A DNA stretch of 64,000 nucleotides from Microbacterium sediminis (lineage in GTDB: Bacteria; Actinomycetota; Actinomycetes; Actinomycetales; Microbacteriaceae), in NCBI RefSeq assembly GCF_004564075.1, contig NZ_CP038257.1:1-64000 (forward strand). The letters run 5' to 3'. The position numbers were made by a program, and so were the translations under genes. The notes below the pieces were generated by a model. The model ran no database searches. It saw only the letters and a list, made by a program, of their open reading frames with translations, and was not told the DNA's origin. Below, piece after piece: positions 15,270 through 22,701 of this stretch; the first letter of the stretch is position 1; every line of letters begins with the position of its first letter.

Positions 15270-16954
15270 GGTGTGTCCTTCGCAGGCTGGTCTACGCCGA
15301 GGGCGTGCGCGTGGCGGGTCGCGAACTCGTCGACGGCGCGCGCCAAAGCGGGGTCTTCGCCGCGGGCCAGTCCCGCGTACTCGACGTGCACACCATCCGG
15401 GGTGGTGCGGGCTTTCACCCAGAGCCGGCGGCGGGGCACGAACAGGCCGGCGAACAGGCCGAGGGTGGCGAGCACGGAGAACGCGAGCACCCAGCCGCTG
15501 CTGGGGTCGCGTTGGATCTGCAGCGACGCGAACCGCTTCACCGGCTCCTCCGCCGTGACCTCCTCCCAGGTGATCGTGCCCCACCCGTTCGGCAGATCAA
15601 CAGTGGCGCCGGGGGTGAGCTCAAGGGAGTCGGCGGCGGTGTCGCCACCAGTGTGCTGGGTAAGCCCGTCGACCTCGAGCGTGTACACCGACCTCGGGGT
15701 GCCGTCGTCGATGCCGAGATCCCCGCTGAACACGTTGAGGGTGATCACCGGGTTGACCACGTCCGGGTAGACGGAGGTGAACGCGCCGGAGGGCAACACC
15801 CCCTGGGTGGGGTAGAAGAACCCGACCAGTCCGACCTGCTCAGGCAGCCCGTCCGGGACCTTGATGATTCCCAGCGAGGTCATGTTGGAGTCCTGCGGCA
15901 GGAACGGCTGCGATTCGCTGTACACGACCTCGCCTGCGGCGTCGCGGATCGTGAGGGTGGGGGCGTAGCCGTTTCCGAGCAGGTAGATCCGGTCGCCTTC
16001 GACGGTGATCGGATAGTTCACGATCACGCTCTGCGCCCGGTCGTCCTGCCCGGGCTGGCGAATGGTGACGTCGGCGGAGAAGTCGCCCGCCTGGCCTGCG
16101 CCAGGGGTGCCGGGCAGCCGGTAAGAGACCTGGAAGTCATCGAGGGTGAGCGAGTAGGGGGCAAGCCCGGTGCCGTCGACGAACCGGCCGGGGTCGAACG
16201 AGGAATAGTCGCTGAGCGCGTTCACAAACGTGGTGCCCTCCACCACCACCCGCTGCCCGGTATACGCGAACGACCCGCCGATCGCGACCGAGACCAGCAC
16301 GCCGACGAGGGCGACGTGGAAGATCAGGTTGCCGGTCTCGCGCAGGTAGCCGCGCTCGGCCGACACCGACGCGGCTCCGCGGGCGTCGTATCGCTCCACC
16401 CGGTATCCGGCCTTGCGCAGCTGCTCTGCCGCGACGTCGATCGCGTGCGCGGCCGGGTCGGTCCTCCCTTCCTCTCTCGGCAAGGTCAGTTCCCGGTACT
16501 CCGAGAGCCGCGACAGCCGGACCGGGGTGCGCGGGGGGCGGGAGCGGAGCGCCTTGTAGTGGTGCTTGGCGCGCGGGATCACGCAGCCGATCAGGGAGGT
16601 GAACAGCAGCAGATAGATCGCGGAGAACCACGGCGACAGGTACACGTCGAACAGGCCGACCGCATCGGCGAGGGGGAACACGTCGGGGTTGTCCCGCTCC
16701 CACTGGATGACACCGTTGGGGTCGGCGCTGCGCTGCGGGAACAGGGACCCGGGGACGGCGGCGATCGCGAGGAACAGCAGCAGGACCAATGCGGTGCGCA
16801 TGCTGGTCAGCTGCCGCCATGCCCACCGCAACCACCCGGTGATGCCCAGCGCCGGCTGGGTGATCTCCGTCGCGGATTCGCTGTCGGCGTGGTCGCCGGG
16901 GCGTAGCGGGTCGGCGGTGACGTCGGTGCCGGTGTCAGAGCGGGAGGGGGACAT
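15266..16954 (-). CDS. resB: ResB-type cytochrome c biogenesis protein, 562 aa
   Basis: Partner of the CcsA-like protein in system II haem ligation. Membrane helices lie near 45-65, 105-125 and 205-225, a large extracytoplasmic domain spans about 230-490, and a final helix lies near 500-520 (VLAFSVLATLGLFAGLFVP) before a cytoplasmic tail. This matches the ResB layout. The start overlaps the ccdA end by 20 bases; no better in-frame start was seen. Confidence 0.9.
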   Translation of the reverse strand: MSPSRSDTGTDVTADPLRPGDHADSESATEITQPALGITGWLRWAWRQLTSMRTALVLLLFLAIAAVPGSLFPQRSADPNGVIQWERDNPDVFPLADAVGLFDVYLSPWFSAIYLLLFTSLIGCVIPRAKHHYKALRSRPPRTPVRLSRLSEYRELTLPREEGRTDPAAHAIDVAAEQLRKAGYRVERYDARGAASVSAERGYLRETGNLIFHVALVGVLVSVAIGGSFAYTGQRVVVEGTTFVNALSDYSSFDPGRFVDGTGLAPYSLTLDDFQVSYRLPGTPGAGQAGDFSADVTIRQPGQDDRAQSVIVNYPITVEGDRIYLLGNGYAPTLTIRDAAGEVVYSESQPFLPQDSNMTSLGIIKVPDGLPEQVGLVGFFYPTQGVLPSGAFTSVYPDVVNPVITLNVFSGDLGIDDGTPRSVYTLEVDGLTQHTGGDTAADSLELTPGATVDLPNGWGTITWEEVTAEEPVKRFASLQIQRDPSSGWVLAFSVLATLGLFAGLFVPRRRLWVKARTTPDGVHVEYAGLARGEDPALARAVDEFATRHAHALGVDQPAKDTP

Positions 16955-17702
16955 TGATCACCACCTGTTGCAGCTGCGACATCAGCGCCGTCCACAGCCC
17001 GGTCACCATCAGCAGGCCGAGGGCGATGAGCATGGCCCCGCCGATGATGTTCAGGGCGCGGATGTGGCGGCGCAGGAACGTCACCGATCGGGACGCCCAC
17101 CCCCATCCGGCCGCGAGGATCAGGAACGGGATGCCCAGGCCCAGCGAGTACGCGAGCCCGAGCAGGCCCGCGCGGGCGGGGTCACCGAGGTTCCACGACA
17201 TAGAGATGATCGCTGCGAGCGTCGGGCCGATACAGGGGGTCCAGCCGACGCCGAGCGCGAACCCGAGAAGCGGCGCCCCGATCAGCCCGGTCCTACCCTG
17301 GGCGCGAGGGCGGAGGGTGCGCTGGGCAATGCCGAAGAAGCCGAGGAACACCAGGCCCAGGGCGATGATGACGACCCCGAAGACGCGAGTGAGCACATTG
17401 GCGTATTGCAGCAGCAGGTACCCGAAGGTGCCGCCGAGGATCGTGACGGCGACGAACACCACGGTGAACCCGGCGATGAACAATGTCACGCCCAGCAGCA
17501 GCCGCGCGCGCTCCGCCGTCACCGTGCGCCCCCCGTCCAGCGTGGGGGCCGCGGTCGTCGTGGTGGTGCTGCCGAGGTAGCCGAGGTAGCCAGGCACCAG
17601 CGGCAGCACGCACGGGGACACGAACGACACCAGCCCGGCGAGGATCGCGACCGGGATCGCGACCCACAGGGCGCCGTCGACGATCACCGCTCCCGGATTC
17701 AT
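16935..17702 (-). CDS. ccdA: CcdA/DsbD-type thiol-electron transporter, 255 aa
   Basis: Moves reducing equivalents from cytoplasmic thioredoxin to extracytoplasmic thioredoxin-like proteins. Six membrane helices carry the paired cysteines FVSPCVLPLVPGYL (about 30) and GWTPCIGPTL (about 165). The ATG at 17702 overlaps the tlpA stop (ATGA), so TlpA is the likely partner. The product should keep apocytochrome thiols reduced. Confidence 0.92.
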   Translation of the reverse strand: MNPGAVIVDGALWVAIPVAILAGLVSFVSPCVLPLVPGYLGYLGSTTTTTAAPTLDGGRTVTAERARLLLGVTLFIAGFTVVFVAVTILGGTFGYLLLQYANVLTRVFGVVIIALGLVFLGFFGIAQRTLRPRAQGRTGLIGAPLLGFALGVGWTPCIGPTLAAIISMSWNLGDPARAGLLGLAYSLGLGIPFLILAAGWGWASRSVTFLRRHIRALNIIGGAMLIALGLLMVTGLWTALMSQLQQVVINVPLPL

Positions 17703-18298
17703 GAGGTGTCCTCGGCGAGGGTGTCGGCGACCAGGGTGGACAGGATCGACGCGCTGGCCAACTGCCCGATGATCCGCGCCGCGACCCGCCCCTCCTGGTC
17801 GATGACCAAGGTGGTGGGGGTGGCCTGGATCGGAGTGACCTGCGCGAACGCGAGCTTGACCCGCCCGTCGTTCACGTCGATCACGCTCGGGTAGGTGACG
17901 TTGTTGTCTCTCGCGAACGACAATGCGGTGGCTGGCTGGTCGTAGGTGTTCACCCCGAGGAACGCCACACCCTGGTCCTGATACTCCTGCCAGACCTCCT
18001 CGAGCATCGGGGCTTCGACGATGCACGGCCCGCACGCGGCGTACCAGAAGTTCACCACCAGCACCCCGCCCCGGTAGTCGTCACTGGACACCGTCTCCCC
18101 GGTCTCGGTGACGCCCTCGAACACCACCGGCTCCCCGCGGTCGGCATCCGGGATCTCGACGATCTGGAAGTCACCGGCGATGTAGCCCTTCTCGTTCCCG
18201 TCCCGGTACTGCTGCGCGAGCGAGTCGCTGGACGTGCACCCGGCCAGCAGCAGCGCCGCGACCAGCGTCACGGCGGCAAGGACGCGGCGGCGGATCAT
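17699..18298 (-). CDS. TlpA/ResA-like thioredoxin lipoprotein, 199 aa
   Basis: Extracytoplasmic thiol-disulphide reductase. The lipobox LLLAGC follows a short signal (MIRRRVLAAVTLVAALLLAG), so it should be lipid-anchored. The thioredoxin fold has active site CGPC (NFWYAACGPCIVEAP, about 95) and the cis-Pro region IQATPTTLVID. The ATG at 18298 overlaps the stop of the upstream small membrane protein. It is probably reduced by CcdA and acts on apocytochrome c. Confidence 0.92.
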   Translation of the reverse strand: MIRRRVLAAVTLVAALLLAGCTSSDSLAQQYRDGNEKGYIAGDFQIVEIPDADRGEPVVFEGVTETGETVSSDDYRGGVLVVNFWYAACGPCIVEAPMLEEVWQEYQDQGVAFLGVNTYDQPATALSFARDNNVTYPSVIDVNDGRVKLAFAQVTPIQATPTTLVIDQEGRVAARIIGQLASASILSTLVADTLAEDTS

Positions 18299-18630
18299 GC
18301 GCGCTTGACCTTGATCAGGGCGCCGGCGACCAGAAACACGACTGCCGCGACCGGCTGCGCCGCAGTCCACACCGGGCCGGTGAACGGGAACGGGAACACC
18401 GGGTTCCAAATCACCGCGATCACGACGAACACAGGCAACCACCACCACTGCCGCGCCTGGATCGCGAACCACCCCACGATGACCGCGAAGATCGCGGCGA
18501 CGAACAGCACAACGGTGAACCAGTCCCCGCCCATCAGTACCGGCGCGAGGAACAACACCGCCGCCGCGAGCAGCCCCGGCGCGAACGCGTTGCGCTGGTA
18601 TACGGACGAGGTCCGCTGCTTCGCCATCAT
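18295..18630 (-). CDS. Small membrane protein, DUF6804-like, 111 aa
   Basis: Four hydrophobic segments (about 15-33, 36-55, 62-78 and 88-105) separated by short loops, with WWWLPVFVVIAVIWNPVFPFPF in the middle, resemble the DUF6804 family. The ATGATG start overlaps the lspA stop. No catalytic residues are recognised. Its position between lspA and tlpA suggests an accessory envelope role. Confidence 0.7.
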   Translation of the reverse strand: MMAKQRTSSVYQRNAFAPGLLAAAVLFLAPVLMGGDWFTVVLFVAAIFAVIVGWFAIQARQWWWLPVFVVIAVIWNPVFPFPFTGPVWTAAQPVAAVVFLVAGALIKVKRA

Positions 18631-19175
18631 GACCCGCTCACCACGGAGCCCGGCCCAGGCGACGCACCGGTCGTCGCACCGTCCGCTGCGCTCGCGCTGG
18701 CGCGGCGGTGTCGGGTCCACAGGCTCAGGCCGAGGACGATGACGCCGGCACCGAGGGCGACGTCGGCGAGGTTGCCGATGAACAGGTTCCCGTAGGCGAG
18801 GAAGTCGGTGACGTGCCCGACCCCGAACCCAGGGGGGGAGAACAGCCGGTCGATCAGGTTCCCGATCGCGCCCCCGAGGATCAGGCCGATCCCCATCGCC
18901 CACCATCCGGTCCGCGCCCGCGCGGCGGCGACGACCAGCAGCACCACGGCACCGACCCCGAGGAGAGTGAGCAGCCCGGTGACCCCGGCTCCGAGGGAGA
19001 GGATCGCGCCGGGGTTGAACGCGAGCTGCAGCCCAAGCAGATCCCCCAGCAGCGGGATCCGCTCCTCCTGACTCAACCCTCCCAGTGCGGCCGCCTTCGT
19101 CGCCTGGTCGACCAGGACCACCACAGCGGCGGCCAGGCACGCGACCGCGAACCGCCGGGTCTGCTCACGAACCAT
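18627..19175 (-). CDS. lspA: Lipoprotein signal peptidase, 182 aa
   Basis: Cleaves prolipoproteins after diacylglyceryl transfer. Four membrane helices are seen. The two catalytic aspartates fit GNLIDRLF and IGNLADVALG, and VDQATKA and FNPGAILSLG are conserved segments. The length is typical. It is first in a tightly coupled run (lspA-DUF6804-tlpA-ccdA-resB). Confidence 0.92.
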   Translation of the reverse strand: MVREQTRRFAVACLAAAVVVLVDQATKAAALGGLSQEERIPLLGDLLGLQLAFNPGAILSLGAGVTGLLTLLGVGAVVLLVVAAARARTGWWAMGIGLILGGAIGNLIDRLFSPPGFGVGHVTDFLAYGNLFIGNLADVALGAGVIVLGLSLWTRHRRASASAADGATTGASPGPGSVVSGS

Positions 19176-19252
19176 CAGCGGCTCCTCCTGCGTTCGCGAG
19201 GGCCGCTGATAACCCGGTCATCAGACCGGCTATCAGGAAGAGGTTTTTGGTG

Positions 19253-19528
19253 TCAGAAGTCGAAGAGGTCACCGAGGAACCCTTCCTTCCGCCGACGCCC
19301 GGAGCGACCGTGATGATCCCTGTCGCGGTCAGAACGGTGGTCGCCCTCGCGCGGATAGGGGGCGGTGCTGGTTTGCCGGCCGCCGCCGGCAAGGTCGGCG
19401 GCGCGGTCGATGATCTTGTCGAGCTCGCCACGGTCCAGCCAGACGCCCCGGCACTGCGGGCAGTAGTCGATCTCGACCCCGGAGCGTTCCGTGATCAGCA
19501 GGGCGGTCCCGTCGACCGGACATTTCAT
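19253..19528 (-). CDS. TFIIB-type zinc-finger protein, 91 aa
   Basis: The N-terminal zf-TFIIB motif has CPVDGTALL and DYCPQCRGVWLDRGELDKII, four cysteines expected to bind one zinc. The C-terminal half is Arg/Asp/His-rich and disordered, ending KEGFLGDLFDF. The ATG at 19528 overlaps the copC stop. Proteins of this family often sit beside membrane or stress genes; their partner is not known. Confidence 0.8.
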   Translation of the reverse strand: MKCPVDGTALLITERSGVEIDYCPQCRGVWLDRGELDKIIDRAADLAGGGRQTSTAPYPREGDHRSDRDRDHHGRSGRRRKEGFLGDLFDF

Positions 19529-20241
19529 GAGGGGTTCTCCTTCTGTTGCTGGTCGTCGGCGGTTCCACCATCCGCGGCGGCCGCGGCCGCGGCTGCTCGG
19601 TCGCGGCGACGACGCTCTCTGGCCACCATGAGCACGACCACCAGCGCGCCGCCCAGCACGATTACGCCACTCAGGACCGCAAGGACGGGGAGGAGTTCCC
19701 CACCTCCGGATGGCCCGTTGTGAACCTCTCCGGACGTATTGGCGGCAGATGTGGGAGACGGGTCGGGTGTCTGCTCCTCGGTCGCTTCGGGGGTAGGGGC
19801 GCTGGTGGGGACGGTGACCGCTTCGACGGTGTACTGGTACTCGTTGCTGATCGGGTGCCCGTCGCTGGACACGACCCGCCACCGCACCGTGTACACGCCC
19901 GCCTGACCAGGCGTCACCGCCTGGGTGACCGTGGTCCCGTCGATGACCGGATCCCCCGATGCGATGTTCTGCCCGTCCGGGGCGACCACCTCAATGATCA
20001 CGGCGCTGAAATCGGTGAGGATCTCGCCGCTGAACGTCAGCGAAATCTCCTCCGGGACCACGCTGACCGTGGATCCGGCTTCCGGGGAGGAGGAGACGAT
20101 CTCATCGTGCGCGGCTGCGGGCGCCGCGGTGGCGAACAGGAGCCCGGCGGCCAGCAGCAGCGTCGTCAGAGTGGACAGGAGGAGGATGCGTCTCCGTGAG
20201 CCGGATCGGTGCGGGTGTTCGTGGTCGGTGACGGTGGTCAA
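19525..20241 (-). CDS. CopC-domain copper-binding membrane-anchored protein, 238 aa
   Basis: A signal peptide (LLLSTLTTLLLAAGLLFATAAPAAAH) is followed by the CopC domain starting AHDEIVSSSPEAG, with SSDGHPISNEYQYTV near its end. These contain histidines typical of the Cu(II) site. A Thr/Pro/Glu-rich linker (about 150-180), a C-terminal membrane helix (about 190-212) and a basic tail follow. It should hand copper to the CopD domain encoded at 7199. Confidence 0.9.
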   Translation of the reverse strand: MTTVTDHEHPHRSGSRRRILLLSTLTTLLLAAGLLFATAAPAAAHDEIVSSSPEAGSTVSVVPEEISLTFSGEILTDFSAVIIEVVAPDGQNIASGDPVIDGTTVTQAVTPGQAGVYTVRWRVVSSDGHPISNEYQYTVEAVTVPTSAPTPEATEEQTPDPSPTSAANTSGEVHNGPSGGGELLPVLAVLSGVIVLGGALVVVLMVARERRRRDRAAAAAAAADGGTADDQQQKENPS

Positions 20242-20254
20242 GGCGGTGGTCCTT

Positions 20255-21274
20255 TCAGGGCCGGTTGATGATGTGCTGGGCGATCGTCGTCGCGTCTTTC
20301 CAGACCCCGGCGAGGGTGTCGGAGCCGCGGCCGCCGTACTGCGGCATCCCCGCCACGAACAGCCCGGGCAGGCCGGTCAGGGTGCGCCGCGGCCGGTCGA
20401 CGCGGGCCGGTTCCGGGAGCCAGTCGTCGCCAGGGGTGTAGCCGGTGGCGAGGATCACCGAGCGGGGGGATGCCTGCGTGCCATCGGCGAAGGTCACCCC
20501 GGCGCCGGCCGCGTCCTGCACCGCAGCTGCGATCGTGACCCCGACGCGGCGCAGCTGCTCATAGCTGTCGCCGAAGATCGGCTCGGGGCGACGCTCCCGC
20601 GAGAACAGCGGCACCCTCTCCCCCGCCGCGGCGGGATAGCTCATCGCGGGGCGATGCTGCCGCCGGGTTCGCACGGACAGCGTCACGGTGTGCGACGCGG
20701 ACAGTTCGCGGGCCAGCTGCACACCGCTGTTCCCGCCGCCCACGATGAGCACGTCGCCGACGGGGATCTGCTTCGGGTACAGGTACTCGCTGCTGTGCAG
20801 CACCACCCCGGGCATCGTCAGCAGAGACGCCCACTCCGGAATCCGCGGGTGCGCGGCCGCGCCCGTCGCGCAGATCACGTTGCGGGTCTGCACCTCCCCT
20901 GCCGTCGTCGACAGCAGCAGAGTCGAGCCGTTCCCGCGATGCTCCACCCCGGTCGCCTGGATGCCCCAGACCGTCTCCAGGCCCAGCCCGGCTTCCACGA
21001 AGGTGAGGTAGTCCGCCATCTCGTCCACTCGCGGATGCCGGCGCTGGTCACCCAGCAGCCGCCGCGGAGACAGCGCGCTATGCCGGGCGTCGCTGAGAAG
21101 CTCCATCGAATGCCACCGTGAGGACCAGGAACGCTGCCCCGTGCTGGCGGCGTCGATCACCACAAACTCGTGCTGCGGCCGCAGCCCTTCCGCGGCCAGA
21201 GCCGCGGCAACCGCGAGCCCAGACTGCCCGGCGCCGACGATGATCGCCCGCCGATGCGTCAAACCCGCCCGCAT
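20255..21274 (-). CDS. FAD-dependent flavoprotein monooxygenase/reductase-like, 339 aa
   Basis: Two dinucleotide-binding motifs are clear: IIVGAGQSGLAVA near the N-terminus (FAD) and LIVGGGNSGVQLA near residue 175 (NADPH). ILATGYTPGDDW is the late ATG motif. This is the single-component flavin monooxygenase/Trk-type fold. The ATG at 21274 is chosen because it overlaps the DsbA-like stop (TGATG). The substrate is unknown; the neighbourhood suggests envelope redox or metal stress. Confidence 0.85.
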   Translation of the reverse strand: MRAGLTHRRAIIVGAGQSGLAVAAALAAEGLRPQHEFVVIDAASTGQRSWSSRWHSMELLSDARHSALSPRRLLGDQRRHPRVDEMADYLTFVEAGLGLETVWGIQATGVEHRGNGSTLLLSTTAGEVQTRNVICATGAAAHPRIPEWASLLTMPGVVLHSSEYLYPKQIPVGDVLIVGGGNSGVQLARELSASHTVTLSVRTRRQHRPAMSYPAAAGERVPLFSRERRPEPIFGDSYEQLRRVGVTIAAAVQDAAGAGVTFADGTQASPRSVILATGYTPGDDWLPEPARVDRPRRTLTGLPGLFVAGMPQYGGRGSDTLAGVWKDATTIAQHIINRP

Positions 21275-21942
21275 CACCGGCCACCGTTCACCGCAGCCTG
21301 GATGGCGTTCTCGAGGTCGTCCCACTCCTGCAGCTCGAGCAGCTCACCGTCGAGGAAGAACGTCGGCGTGCTGCTCACCCCGAGCGCCTGGCCCTCCTCG
21401 AAATCCAGCTCCACCCGCTCCGCCGTAGCCGGGTCCGCCACGGCGGCGTCATAGGCGGCCATGTCCAGACCGATCTCCTCCGCGAAGCCACGGAACAGGT
21501 CGGCGCGAGACTCCTGCGCCTCACCCCACTCCGCCTGCGTCTCGAACAACCGGACATACATGTCCTCGAACCGGTCCTGCTGCGCGGCCGCTTCCGCCGC
21601 GACCGCCGCGTTCTTCGAATTGAAGTGACCGGGCAGCGGGAAGTAGCGGACCACATACGTGATCTCCCCAGCGAACTGCTCCCGCATATCCTCCACGATC
21701 GGGAAGAACGCGCCACACGCCTCGCACTCGAAGTCGAGGAACTCCACCAGGGTGACAGCGCCCTCCCCGCCGTCGTCGAGGACATGCGAGCTCTCCCGCA
21801 CCACCTGCGGGGATGCGTCACCGCCCCCAGATGAAGGTGGAGCGGACTGGCTCTGATTGACAAGGACATAGATCAACGCGGCGATCACCATCACCACCAC
21901 AACGGCAATGGTGACGAGCGTCGCCTTCACAGGGGTTTTCAT
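21274..21942 (-). CDS. DsbA-family thiol oxidoreductase, membrane-anchored, 222 aa
   Basis: One N-terminal membrane anchor (VTIAVVVVMVIAALIYVLV) and a thioredoxin-like DsbA/Thioredoxin_4 domain with active site CEAC (DFECEACGAFFP) and the cis-Pro region VSSTPTFFLDG. GGAG precedes the ATG at 21942. It probably introduces or shuffles disulphides outside the membrane, opposing the reducing CcdA-TlpA branch. A remnant of a close paralogue lies at 22532-22645. Confidence 0.88.
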   Translation of the reverse strand: MKTPVKATLVTIAVVVVMVIAALIYVLVNQSQSAPPSSGGGDASPQVVRESSHVLDDGGEGAVTLVEFLDFECEACGAFFPIVEDMREQFAGEITYVVRYFPLPGHFNSKNAAVAAEAAAQQDRFEDMYVRLFETQAEWGEAQESRADLFRGFAEEIGLDMAAYDAAVADPATAERVELDFEEGQALGVSSTPTFFLDGELLELQEWDDLENAIQAAVNGGR

Positions 21943-22033
21943 CGGGTACTCCAAACCAAGACACGGCACAGGACAGAACCCGGGCACGCAGCCCGGGACG
22001 AAGCGCCACCCGGAAAGGGTGGCGTGCCAAATG

Positions 22034-22486
22034 TCAGGTTCGGGAAAGACCCAACTGCGTCAACGAAAAGACAATCGGGTGAGCACGGGCAGCCGGCGCC
22101 GGAAGCAGCGAAGGCATCCGTGGCCCGTCACCGAGAACCGGAGGCATCCGCCGACGCCACAACCCCCGCAGCACCACCATGAACGTCAGCCCGCACAACA
22201 CGCCCAACATGCACAGCGCAGCGCCCACCAACGCGTTCGGCCCAGAAACGACGCCACCGGCGACCGCCTCATGCTCGACTGGGGCGTCTGCCACGGGCTC
22301 GACGTGGGGGTCCATGAACCCAGAAATCACCAGCGGAACAGGAGTCGAACCGTCCGCCTCTGTGTGACCCGTCGCTGCCAGACCCAACATCAGCAGCAGC
22401 GCCAAACCGACGCTGGTAATGAGCCTCATTATCAACAATTGCTCATTCAGCGTCGTGGAGCGCGGAGTCCGGGCCGAAGAGACCAT
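22034..22486 (-). CDS. DUF6153-like small membrane protein, 150 aa
   Basis: A signal or membrane helix (MRLITSVGLALLLMLGLAATGH) and a second helix near 95-115 (LVGAALCMLGVLCGLTFMVVL), then a Pro-rich tail ending LSRT. This resembles DUF6153, a His-containing family often found near copper genes. The start is uncertain: ATG 22486 or the later ATG at 22429, which begins just at the first helix. The function is unknown. Confidence 0.6.
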   Translation of the reverse strand: MVSSARTPRSTTLNEQLLIMRLITSVGLALLLMLGLAATGHTEADGSTPVPLVISGFMDPHVEPVADAPVEHEAVAGGVVSGPNALVGAALCMLGVLCGLTFMVVLRGLWRRRMPPVLGDGPRMPSLLPAPAARAHPIVFSLTQLGLSRT

Positions 22487-22531
22487 CGCCCACAGCCTAC
22501 CGTGCGCACCTAAACCCATTCGGAGCCCGGT

Positions 22532-22645
22532 TCACCCGAGCACGGGAGCGCCGGCAGCGCCGGCCGGGTCCGGCGCGGCTAGCCGGTCAACCAGGACGAT
22601 GACGACGGCAACGGTGGCGAAGGTGGCTTTGATGGGGGTCTTCAC
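22532..22645 (-). pseudogene. Remnant N-terminus of a DsbA-like paralogue
   Basis: A GTG at 22645 begins VKTPIKATFATVAVVIVLV, which aligns residue for residue with the N-terminal anchor of the DsbA-like protein at 21942 (MKTPVKATLVTIAVVVVMV). After about 20 codons the similarity ends and the frame stops at 22532. It is best read as the truncated start of a second copy deleted during assembly of this island. Confidence 0.55.
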
Positions 22646-22701
22646 AAGGGCCGGTTCCAAGTCGGGCGGTGTTCTGCCACCGCGGGGCGAGGGGTCGGTG
22701 G

